Shown: positions 21,545 through 32,957 of the stretch, piece after piece
Position numbering within the stretch: position 1 is the first letter of the stretch
Layout of the letters: each line of letters starts with the position of its first letter
From: Syngnathus acus
Lineage: Eukaryota; Chordata; Actinopteri; Syngnathiformes; Syngnathidae
Assembly: GCF_901709675.1 (NCBI RefSeq)
Contig: NC_051100.1
Location: 8,032,786 to 8,096,785 of the forward strand
DNA: 64,000 nucleotides
Reading direction: 5' to 3'
Position numbers and translations under genes: made by a program
The notes under the pieces: generated by a model
Seen by the model: only the letters and a program-made list of their open reading frames with translations
The model's database searches: none
Told to the model about the DNA's origin: nothing

Positions 21545-24500
21545 ATACTCAGCATGTTGCAGTGAGTGATGCAAAGGCTGCTATTAGGGATGGCCATCTG
21601 GGGGGCGCAAGCTTGCTCTGACTCACAGAGCTGTACGACTACATTGCCACCCAATGCCACCTCCAAAGAGTACTGCTACTCAGCCCGCATTCGCAGCACA
21701 GTTCTGCAGGGCTTGCCCTTTGGTGGCGTACCAACCGTTCTCGCCCTTGACTTCATGTGCTTTTTGGTGAGTTGTTCTGACAAGTACACGTTGTAAACTA
21801 TGTCTATTTTTTAGGATTATTTATTTTTCTGATATTTCTTGCTAATGTGGCCTTCCAGGGCTTGCTGGTCGTGTTCTCCTTCCTTCGTAAAGTAGCGTGG
21901 GACTATGGACGTCTCGCTCTCGTCACCGACGCTGACAGGTACGGTAACCTCTGTAAAGATATAAGTTTGAAAGTACACTATTAGCGGTTACTTAAAAAAT
22001 GCACATCAAAAAGTCACCGGGTAATTTTCGTCAAAATATGACCATTCACATTTTTATTTGCTTGCTGTCAATGTCAAGAACTGTAGTTATACAAGTCATT
22101 AATGAGAAGCAACACAATCAATGACATCTTAATGACAATTAGCGGCATACTGCTCTTGTGGAAATACACATGATGTTTGCTAGTTTTGGGGAAGCATTTT
22201 CTGTAGAGCTTAGTATGGCCGGCAGCCACTCAGGCTCTGTTTTTATGCAAAGTCAATGTCATGGATTAGGCTCAAGACGGGAAGTGTGTGTTGAACATAT
22301 GTTCATTGCACCAAAGGGAACATAATGCCGAGTCAGTGTTTGTCTCAGACAAAACCAAAATCAATTGAATACACAGTACACATACACACCAAAATTAACG
22401 TCTTAGGTTAACTGAAGCCAACCACTCGAGGATTTCACCCAGACAGGAAGTTGGTGTCAGCAGCACATGATCTGTCTGGTTTATCCTAATGACATAGGGT
22501 ATAATTAGACCTAAAGTTGAGGTAAACAGCACTATTATGAAATGAATTTTCTTCAAATTCCAAAACCCTTTAAAGTCATTGAATAAACCCAACCGTCATG
22601 GGTGTGAATAAGCTTACCACTGTCATGACACGCTGCTATATAACCTACATTTGCCAGCTGTGGACATTTGGATTTTACTCCTTCAGTATTTTTGCAGCTG
22701 TGTGCAAACTGATAATAGGGTTGTAGCATAGCGGGATGATGATGGGGGGGGGCAGCTGCCTGACCGTAGTCCTTTGTCAAATGTTGTTTATTGAAATCGG
22801 ATTATATTTCAATAGTGAAGCGCAATGTCAGAAACGTGCTTCGGTGTCTCGTCATTGCTCGTGTTTTTGTGTTGTGTGTTGAGAAGCTAATTAGTATGCT
22901 TGTGGCATGAAAAGTTTCTCCAGTGTAGCTCTTGAGCCCATCCGTACTAGCAAGCAGAGTTACTTCATATCGGCACAAGTCAATGTTTTGCCTGTCTTTC
23001 CACCAGGAGAATGGATCAGCGTTACAGTCGTCTGGATGATCGGGAATAGTATGTTGTTTGTATTCATCACTTGCTCCCTCCCTCTTTGTGTTTTTAACCT
23101 AGCTAGCACTTTTAGGTTTCCCCATTCTTGGTGGTTGAGTGTTTCTCCTCCAGGTGTTTCTCAGTGCCAGGGTCCTAAATGATTTTCCCTCCTCTCCTTG
23201 CCAATGTCCTTCTTGTGCCGCTGGGTGTCCTTGTCTTTAATTCGATCTGTATGTACTAATCTGTATTAACCTCTTTCTGAATCATGGCCTCCTCCTGTGT
23301 GGCCGCACAGCATGATGCACACAGATTAGGTAGAGGTAGTAATGCTACTCCTCTTCTTTACCTTGCGTATTGCACGCTTGAGACAACCCTCTCCAATTTC
23401 ATGTTGGAATGAGGGTGACCTCGCTTTTCTTAAGTTTACTTTGAGATACAGCTCATTTCCTCGACATGTGATCAAATCGCTCCCTTGTTTGTATATAGAA
23501 CAGGGGTCACCAGTATTTTTAAAACTGAAAGCGACTTCTTGGATCCTCATTAATGCAAAGGGCTCTCAGTTGAATACACACTTCTGAAATATTACATTTG
23601 GTCAAATTGAAATAAATTATTTGATTATTGATGAATGACATTTGTCAATATGAAGACTGATCATGCTCACGATTTCTTACAATTATTCTCAACAATGATA
23701 TAACAATGTAAGAAACAGTTTTCATGTTCATGTGTAACATATTTCTATAAATATCGTATCTGCAAGTGTTTAAAATTTCAAATGTTCCCTTCTACAACAA
23801 TTACAATGTACCATTGCTGGTGACCCCTGAATAGAGACATCATATTGCTAAAAGATCTGTTTCTTCTTCTTGTGTGGGAATTCTTCTGGGTTGCGTTCTC
23901 TTTGCGGCATAACAGAAGTTGTTCAACATCCAAGACTTTCCATGTCTTCTTGTTTTGACAGCAACTGTTGTTGTTGCGCTGACTATAACAAATAATCTGA
24001 AAACGGGATTCCATCTCGCTTGTGCTTGACTGTGTATATTATGCTTTCTCATTCTACTAATATGGCAGTCCCAGTGAGTTGAGACCCAAATACGTTTGTA
24101 CACCACAATAATACTTTGGGTTGTGTTCTATTCACACAGTGCGGCCGCCGCCTTGACAACAGAGACACCGGAACGCTATGAGCGCCTCACCTCAATTTCC
24201 AGCTCGGTCGACATAGATCAGAGAGACACGGTAAGAATGTTATTGCTGTGACACAATGGAAAATTGGCCAGGTTTCCTTCATATTATTGCGCTCTTCTCT
24301 TCTAGGGCTTCTGCTCTTGGCTTACTGCCATCTTCCGCATCAAGTAAGTCCGCACGCTCTTCATTATGGCGAGAAAAATACTGAAATGAAATTAAACATT
24401 CTTTTTGAGATAAATAGCTCACTTGCTTAATTCTTTTTTATCTCTAGGGATGATGAAATAAGGGAGAAGTGTGGCGAGGATGCCGTACATTATTTGTCCT

Positions 24501-26092
24501 TCCAACGCCACATTATCGGCCTATTGGTCGTGGTGGGTGTGCTATCCGTTGGCATCGTTTTGCCTGTAAACTTCTCAGGAAACCTACTTGGTGAGTTGAC
24601 TGAGGTTTCTAACCAAAGGATGAACCTGCTTGGAGTGACACAAAATTTTTCTTTTCTTGCCTACAGAAAACAATGCTTATAATTTTGGAAGAACTACGAT
24701 AGCAAATCTAGATGCAGAGTGAGTGATTCTTAGGCAATAATCGTCGCACCAGTGTGATTTACAGTCTGTGTTGCTTAACAATGCTCTCAACTGTTTATCT
24801 TATCTAGTAATGCGCTTTTGTGGCTGCACACCATCTTTGCTTTCCTTTACCTGTTACTGACGGTGTTCAGCATGAGAAGACACACCTCCAAGATGCACTA
24901 CGCAGAGGATGACCTGGTTGGTTTCACAAAAATTCCCTCCACAAGCATATTGTACTTTCCTTTAAACAGCCTTTTTTTCCCCAATTCACTACAGGTCAAA
25001 CGCACATTATTTGTCAACGGACTCTCCAAATATGCCGAAGAAAGAGAAATAAAGCAACATTTTGAGTAAGTGCCTTTCAATATTTGTTTCTGTGATTTCA
25101 TATTAAGTCTCTTATGACATCTCTTAAATCGCTTCTCCTTTCCTGTCTGGTTATGTATCTGTAACTGTGTTGGAGTATATGAGAGACATGCCTTATCCTC
25201 TTAAAATTGATCTCGTCCAACATGTACCCAGTATGAGACAATGGTTGAAATGTTCGTAATAGAAGCCAGATGAGCAGAATTATGCAAGTCATGTGTCATT
25301 TGCTACTAGAAAGGAGGGCTGCTTGGCTCTATGTTGTCTCCACTCTTGTAATACAATTCCCGCTCTCTCTTTTGTTTAATAGGCAGGCGTATGAAAACTG
25401 TGCCGTGCTGGAAGCCCGCATCTGTTACAATGTGGCCAGACTGATGTATCTGAACTCCGAAAGGTAGCAGTTTTACACTGAGAAATCCAAGGGTTGGCTC
25501 TTTGTACAAAAAAGTTTGACTGACCTGATAACAATTAGTGATGTCATCAGTATGACAAATTTACTGTTTTGCATGTAGGAAGAAGGCAGAGCGCAGCAAG
25601 AAATTCTTCTTGGATCTGCAGGCCAAAGAGCATGTAAACACCATGATAAACCCAAAGCCATGTGGACACCTTTGCTGTTGTATCATCAAAGGTTGTGAGC
25701 AGGTCAGAAGAATATTTCCTATTGACATTGACTGCTCTTATCGTACATCCCCGTCAGAGTTGCATTAATAGTGAAAACACTTTCAAACAAATTCTTATGG
25801 TTTAATTCTTTTAAATCATAAAACCTGCCATTTGAACAGATGATTGTGAATTTCCATATCCAGTGTATGCTCTTTTCAGAAATCCATTCAAACTAACTAA
25901 AAATCTCATTCATATTTGCCTGTTTTTACCCCTCACAGGAAGAGGCTGTCAGTTATTATACTAAGTTGGAGGCTCAATTAAAAGATGGCGCCAGGAAGGA
26001 GAGAGAGAAGGTCAACAGGAAACCGTTAGGAATGGCATTTGTCACCTTTCAAAACGAATCCATAACTGCTATGTAAGGAGGCCTTTGCGCGC

Positions 26093-26139
<47 letters not shown>

Positions 26140-29100
26140 CACACACGCACACACATGCACACGTAGTTTAACATTTTATTTCGTTTGTCTCAGAATCTTG
26201 AAGGACTTCAATGCTTGCAAATGTCAGGGCTGCCACTGTCGCAGAGAGCCCCAGAGCTCGGCATTCAGTGACAAACTCCAAACGCACAACTGGACTGTGA
26301 GCTATGCCCCTGATCCACAAAATGTCTACTGGTGAGTGTGAAATAAAGTCACTCCATGAGCAATATTGGCTGCGCAGGCTCTCTGGCTTTTGATCTAACC
26401 GCAGCACCACTTTTTATCCCTTAGGGAGCATCTGTCATTAGGAGGTTTCTCGTGGTGGATCCGCTGCTTGATCATAAACTCTGTCCTCTTCCTTCTCCTA
26501 TTCTTCCTCACCACACCAGCCATCATTATCTCAACCATGGACAAGTTCAATGTTACCAAACCAGTGGAGTATCTGAACGTGAGGCACTTTGTCCAGCGCT
26601 TTTGATTGTTTTTCTAAATTTGAAATGGGAGCAAGGAGCGCAGAATCCGTTTGCATGTGCCTCGATCATGTGGCAAAGCAGGCTGCCAAATTCCATAACA
26701 GGAAGAAATGAATGCTCCGTGCCGAAAATTGCTTCCGAATGTTGAGCTCTGAAACTTAACAACAGATTTGTATTTGTAAAATTGTTCTTTGACGTCCAAT
26801 ATCTATGGCCTTGGAGAATAATCTATGAACATTTGAAAAAAATTGATTGGAAAACTGCACACACAGTACTGAAACAAACAAGTACCAACAGCTCTAACAT
26901 TTGACTTCAGATGCTGAATTCAGTCATTGAGTTCTTGTCTCGACATCTCAGTGCGTGTCTGTTTTTTGTTCACAGAATCCAATTATCACTCAGTTTTTCC
27001 CCACCCTCCTCTTGTGGTCCTTCTCCGCCTTACTTCCAACCATTGTCTATTACTCTGCCTTTTTTGAAGCCCATTGGACCCGGTAAGGATTTCACTTAAA
27101 GCAAGATGTACTGATCTTTTGGTGAATGTCCCGTTTGCTTTGGTTTTCCCAGACTGATGTGTCCATATCTTCCTACAGGTCTGGCGAGAACAGAACTACT
27201 ATGCATAAATGCTACACTTTCCTAATCTTCATGGTGCTCCTACTGCCCTCCCTTGGTCTAAGCAGGTAGTGTATATTTTTCTCATGGGTGACAAAGATAT
27301 GTGCAGTACTCCAGGACAGTACTCTATTTTTGTAATATGTATTAAATTGTCATTTTATTGTTGGTATCAGTTTCAATCTTTGTCTTTTCTGTTTTTAGTT
27401 TGGATGTTTTCTTCCGATGGCTTTTTGACAAAAAATTCTTGGCTGATGCTAAAGTGAGATTTGAGTAAGTTACATGCATACACACAAGATTGGCTGCACC
27501 TATTCAATGTGCACTTACCGTATTATTTCGCACAGGAACATATTTATTTTTTTATGATCCTTACAAAAATGCAAATAAATATTGAGTAGTAAGTGGTGCG
27601 TAACGCGACGTATTTTACCTGAGACACTGCTTTTAAGTCATTCATATAACGTGCCTATATAAAATGATGATAGCTAGTTTTGTTTCACATAGTAAAAACC
27701 ATGTAACTGAGGTTAATGAGCAAAAAGTGCAGGGTATATTTCTTTCCTGAGCCTAAAGTTAGCTGGGCTCCAGTTACTTGTCAACCTAATGAGAGCAAGC
27801 AGTGTAGAATGTAAATACCGAAATATCGAAATGTGACGCCCGCTGACCTGTCTGTGGTATCCTCATCAGGTGCGTGTTCCTTCCTGACAATGGAGCCTTC
27901 TTTGTCAACTATGTCATTGCCTCTGCATTTATTGGAAATGCCATGGACTTGCTCAGGATCCCTGGTCTGCTTATGTACATGATCCGCCTCTGCCTCGCTC
28001 GATCCGCAGCTGAGCGCAGAAACGTCAAGAGGGTTAGTTTGTGACTGCCTGATTTACGATATTTGATTTGTTATACCTTTATAGAGCAAATACATTAGCA
28101 ATGTAGCACCCACCTTTTACTTACCCCCCATTAAACCTGTGTCGCTCATAATGATCTATTTTATATCTGGTTTGAAGGTCAAAACTTTCATGAATGAACT
28201 CAATAAAAACGTGTTATTTTTTCTGTAGCATCAAGCTTACGAGTTCCAATTTGGAGCAGCTTATGCCTGGATGATGTGTGTCTTCACGGTGGTTATGACC
28301 TACAGCATCACCTGCCCAATCATTGTCCCCTTTGGTTAGTTCTGCTTTTAAATTTGCTATCTGATGCAATTATGGTGTTCTGTTCTTCATATGCTCGCTC
28401 ATCAGCCAGCCTAATAGGATTTGCTCTTACCTCATACGTCACTTTTCCGCACAGGGCTGATGTACATGCTGCTCAAGCACCTAGCAGACAGGTACAACAT
28501 GTATTATGCGTACCTGCCTTCAAAATTGGATAAGAAGATCCACTCGGGAGCTGTCAACCAAGTGGTGGCTGCTCCAATTCTTTGTCTCTTTTGGCTTCTT
28601 TTCTTCTCCACGATGCGCTCTGGTAGGAAAGCACTCCATCTACAAATGTCTGTAATGCACACCACCACCATTATTATTTTGTTTCCGCCCATGACAATTT
28701 GAGCAACCCGATTAACTGATGTCCTCCAAATTTTCTTTCCCAGGGTTTTCAGCTGCAATTTCCATGTTCACGTTTATTGTTTTGATCATCACAATCATTG
28801 TCTGCCTCTCACATGTCTGCTTTGGACATTTTAAATATTTGAGCGCTCACAACTACAAGGTAACAAATCCTGTCAACTTGTGCAATTTTTAAGTGTTTAT
28901 TTTTTTTTAATTGAGTTAAGTAAATGTTTTGTGTGTCCCAGATTGACACTCAAGAATCTGATGTGACTGAGAATGGCCATACAGAACGCACTACTGACTC
29001 CAACAAAGCTGCAGTAAGTAGTCAGGCACGTTTACTGTCTTATTTGTATCTCTTAGCTGCTGTGAATTTGGTGATTTCCATAAAAATATTGAAAAGAATT

Positions 29101-30216
29101 AGTCCCGTAGTCCAAATATGTGTCAAGTTGGTGTGAATAGTCATACTCTGACCAAATTCTTTATTTTTATTGTGTTGAATTGAGTGTATTTCATCTTTAA
29201 ATGGAACAAAAATGTCAGGAAAGATTGTACAAAGAGATGGTAATGAAAAGAAATAATGGTCAATTCCAATGTCTTAGCTCAGTGAACAGGAAGGATGTTT
29301 TCAAATGGGGACTGGTTGACTTTATTGTGGCACGGTGGTGGGGAGGAGGAGCCTGAGTACGAGGGGCGGGGCGGGCTGCGGCCTGACCCTCCTCACCTTC
29401 TTCCACTTGCCAAGGCTTTCCAATCTAAGATTAATGACATCAGCACTTTCTTTTTTCGTGTAGCTAACTACACATAATTACAATGACCTAAATGTACGAA
29501 AGCAAAGAACACTTACCTTTGCATTGTCATGTTTTGTCCCCCCACCCACAGCCGATTATCTGTAGTAGCATTCCTCAGCTTTGTGTCCTGAAGCTCCTCC
29601 TTCCAAAATTACACAAGTAGTTCCTCATTGAGAGCTCCGAAACATAATTCTCTATGACATCGCCTCGAAAGATTTGCAGATCAAGCTTTTTGTCACGAAG
29701 ATGATAGCTAAAGAGTACATGACATACACCGATGTCGTCAGGCAATTGCATAATATAGACTTGTGTTTCCCAACCTGGATTACGCGAGCAGATTGCACGG
29801 TGTGCGTGGAAAGGTCTGAATATTTTTCCTGGTGTTTTTGGTCTAATATTGAAATGTTAAATTTTACAATCATTTAGAAATATACATTATTTCGATACTC
29901 GTTAATTACGACAGCGAGGCTGCCCTTGTATCACATGAAAAGATTCTGATCATGCACCAAGCACTGATATCAGCTGAAAGCTTTGTGCCAAATTTTATAA
30001 AGTTGCTTTTGAGAAAGAGATGTTATTTTTAATCTTTGTCCTCCATCTCAACAGCAAATGTACATCGCTGAGGTTCTGCAAGATCCAAACGCAGAGGAGG
30101 CTGGATCGGGCAGTGGCGAGTCACAGGACGAGGAAATAATCAATGTGGAAAATGGCCTGAATGAGGACTTCCAGTCGGGAGAAGACAGCCTCATCGATAA
30201 TGAAGTGCGACACTGA
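21545..30216 (+). CDS. tmem63b: TMEM63B, OSCA/TMEM63 mechanosensitive cation channel (23 coding exons, 833 aa)
   Basis: Member of the OSCA/TMEM63 stretch- and osmo-sensitive channel family. The start ATG is at 21569. Exons: 21545-21766, 21859-21938, 23007-23048, 24140-24230, 24306-24343, 24448-24590, 24667-24718, 24808-24916, 24995-25065, 25383-25463, 25579-25702, 25939-26072, 26194-26331, 26425-26578, 26976-27082, 27179-27265, 27399-27464, 27870-28032, 28229-28334, 28455-28622, 28744-28859, 28942-29013, 30055-30216. The phases close, and the length equals human (832) within one residue. Landmarks are [19 protein letters not shown] at the N-terminus, the first helical core [20 protein letters not shown], the cytosolic Cys-rich loop ([15 protein letters not shown]), [15 protein letters not shown], the pore region [21 protein letters not shown] and [19 protein letters not shown]. 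It ends in an acidic tail. Orthology to TMEM63B rather than 63A/C is strong. Confidence 0.97.
23007..23048 (+). other. tmem63b: tmem63b 42-bp cassette exon
   Basis: Encodes [13 protein letters not shown] plus split codons and is phase 2 at both edges, so skipping it keeps the frame. It lies in a long intron (21939-24139) and corresponds to the cytosolic loop segment reported to be alternatively spliced in mammalian TMEM63B. Confidence 0.7.
23501..23829. mobile_element. hAT-like non-autonomous element in a tmem63b intron
   Basis: Terminal inverted repeats CAGGGGTCACCAG and CTGGTGACCCCTG bound about 329 bp without coding capacity. CAG...CTG ends are typical of hAT elements. The flanking 8-mers are similar but not identical, so a target duplication is only suggestive. 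Confidence 0.7.
26095..26160. repeat. (AC)n microsatellite in a tmem63b intron
   Basis: Nearly pure AC repeat of about 33 units with a few G or T interruptions, starting about 22 bp past the donor of the exon ending 26072. Confidence 0.95.
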
Positions 30217-32757
30217 GAACAACAGAAAGTTCAAACTTTGAGAAGCGTGCACTGAATAAACGAACTGGAAGTGAACCAACAAGTTCACCAAAGCATCTCA
30301 ACTTGATGGAGGGACGTAAAACTAATGGATGTGTGTTGTCTACTAATGAATTTGTGGATTCTAGCTCAAGGATTCTCACATAGACTGGGACTACTTTCAC
30401 AAGCAATGCACAAACAGCAAAGCCCATCAGATCCACCTGCACAGCGCATGGACCCAGAAAATACGCACAGGTAGACATGACCACTATGGCCCCCGTCTTG
30501 AAGGGTATGATGTTCTCCCCTTGTCCTTAACATCGTTGAGAACTCCAATTGTTTTGGCATGTCTTCAACAAGTGGAGATTTTTTCCATAACCTTCTGCTA
30601 GTACCCCAAAATGTCCCCACTTGATGCTTCATATGAAATGCAGCTTTCAAGCGAGGTGCAGAGGTTTCTCCAATGCTCATGCAATCCCATAGAAGCCTTC
30701 AAGAAAAGAGCAGGATTTTCTTTTAGCACATAACCTCCTTGGACATTGATTAGAATACTTACATATTTTTCCTCGACATTTCCCCTCCCACTGTGGAAGA
30801 CAAGCGGTGTCTTAGCACACTACAGTGATTAAAGTGATGCAGCCAGTTGGTCTGCTGCTACCGACCCTGCTACAAGAAGACTTTGAGTTGAATAGGACGT
30901 TTTGATGCGTTAGTCTCTTAATGATACTCAGTTGACATCCGTTTTCTTTTTTATCTTTTTTTTTTTGCCCATAGGTTTACATATTCACGCACAGATACTG
31001 ACATTTGCGTTCATTTTACGGTAATAACTGGATTAAGACTAGTTAGTCTCTGTCTTGTCCTTGTTAAATTTTGTCGAGGCACTTAATTATGTAGCTCCTG
31101 TGAGGTGTATTATAATTTTTTTGCGGTTATGTTACAGCCACCCATAGCTGATTTGTAAATTATTTGAATGAAATTGTATAATGTCTGTGATAAAACGTTA
31201 AACAAATCAGAAGAAAACTCAACGGCCACAATTGCAGGTAAGATGCATTCAGCATCTGAATAGTTCAAGCTCAACTAAGTAATATTTGTCAATGTGATAT
31301 GTAGCGCACACACCCAACTGTGGCCTTACTCTGCAACAAACTTCTCATTTTTATAAGCTTATTGAGCAGGTCTGGCTGCAAGATATAATTTATGAACCAT
31401 TACAGATATCGTAAATACACAAACCACATGCTCAAAATGTATGGTAATCACTTTTTCAGTTGTTGAATTTCCTCCACCCCACAATTATTATTCCCATTAG
31501 GAAGGAGCCCCCTGAAAGAAAAATGGTTCCTCACAACTGATCATGTTAATTTTTCAGACCCACTCCATTGCCTTCCCATTGAATTTCTTTTTTTTTTTTA
31601 TTAATAAAACAGCTGCTAAGATCAAAGAAAACTCCCATAAGGTCTGATCACCGCACCACAAAACTGACCATGACCTGTTAGAATGTGTCAATTATTTTGG
31701 TACTAAAAAAGAATTGCAATGTACGAGTGGCATTCTCCTCTGATTGTAAGTGGACTGTTCCATACCTCTCCGTGTATACCTCTAATATGTCTTGCAATTT
31801 CTCAACGGGTTCCGGAGGGATACTCTAATCACACTATCTCTTTAACCTTGAATGTAGTTTGACACCCGCAATTTTTGATCAGATGCAAATAGTGCTAGCT
31901 AATGGCGATCAGCTTTGGTTCACTGGACAACCATACATGTGCTATTTTGTATTATAACTGAACTAGCAAGTGTAGTGTCGCTGCAAGGAAAACATTTACG
32001 TGTCAGTCTGTTGGCCTTAGTGATGTCTTATAATTTAAACATATTCTGTATGAACTCAGACATTGTGAATCATGTTCTCATTAATCTATGCCTCTGTACA
32101 CTCACTGGAAATAAAACAATAGTTTTTGTTAACAGGAAAACACTCAGATAGGAGTTGTCAACTTGTTCCAATTCTGGAATGCTTAGTAAAATGCTTCATC
32201 CCAAAATTGCAAGTTTCTATCTATCGGGAGGTAATTCTTGTTCACACAATCCATTTTCTGTAGTGGTTGATATTCCAGCATCAGTCAAGAAAGAAATATT
32301 GTAATGCAGCCTTTACAAATGAACAATAATTAATTTCTTATTTTATTTTATATAATTTAGTCTTCCAAGTAAATTTTTTCCCCCCCAATTTTTTTCATGA
32401 CCATTATTTCCAACCTTTTTTGTTTTTAAATGCCGTTTTACAAATAGTTTTAAACACGATTATTTATTTTGATTACCTCTGCAGGAAACAGTTATCAAGG
32501 TTTTTTTTTTTTTCCTCTCCAATAGAATACTATAGAAGGTGATATAAATTGTAACGATGATGCACATATGCTTCATATTTTCAAACACAATCACGTAACC
32601 AGCAAGAGCACACACAAAAACACAATTTTTGCTTTGTCGTTGGAGGACAAATCGAGTACTATATTTTAGCTGTACCTTAACTAGTGCAAATTGTAACGTT
32701 AAATGCATTCCAAGATGCGTTCTCGAAAGGGTTAAAAAAAACAAACTGTTTTCATCC
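30217..32757 (+). terminator. tmem63b 3' UTR and intergenic spacer
   Basis: AATAAA-type signals occur near 30254, 31602 and 32109, allowing a 3' UTR of up to about 1.9 kb. The interval is AT-rich with homopolymer runs, and no second gene is visible before the slc39a9-like first exon. Confidence 0.5.
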
Positions 32758-32957
32758 CGTGCTAGTGCAGCCGGCTCAGCAGTAGCAGGGCGGTCACAGA
32801 CGGAGTCTCGACGTGGAAGATGAAAATGGAAGAAAAACGTGTTTTATAACAAATGTTGGACCCGTGAACGCACGTCGTCGTGTCAAATGATGCAAGACAG
32901 AAATCTAGGACACTACTCGTGACATAAAAATACCCCTCTTAAAATCAAGTCGACGAA
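32758..32957 (+). promoter_or_regulatory. Probable promoter/5' UTR of the ZIP9-like gene
   Basis: A CpG-containing stretch (GTCACAGACGGAGTCTCGACG near 32794, ACGCACGTCGTCGTG near 32869) immediately precedes the start codon in otherwise AT-rich sequence. No clear TATA box was found. Confidence 0.35.
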
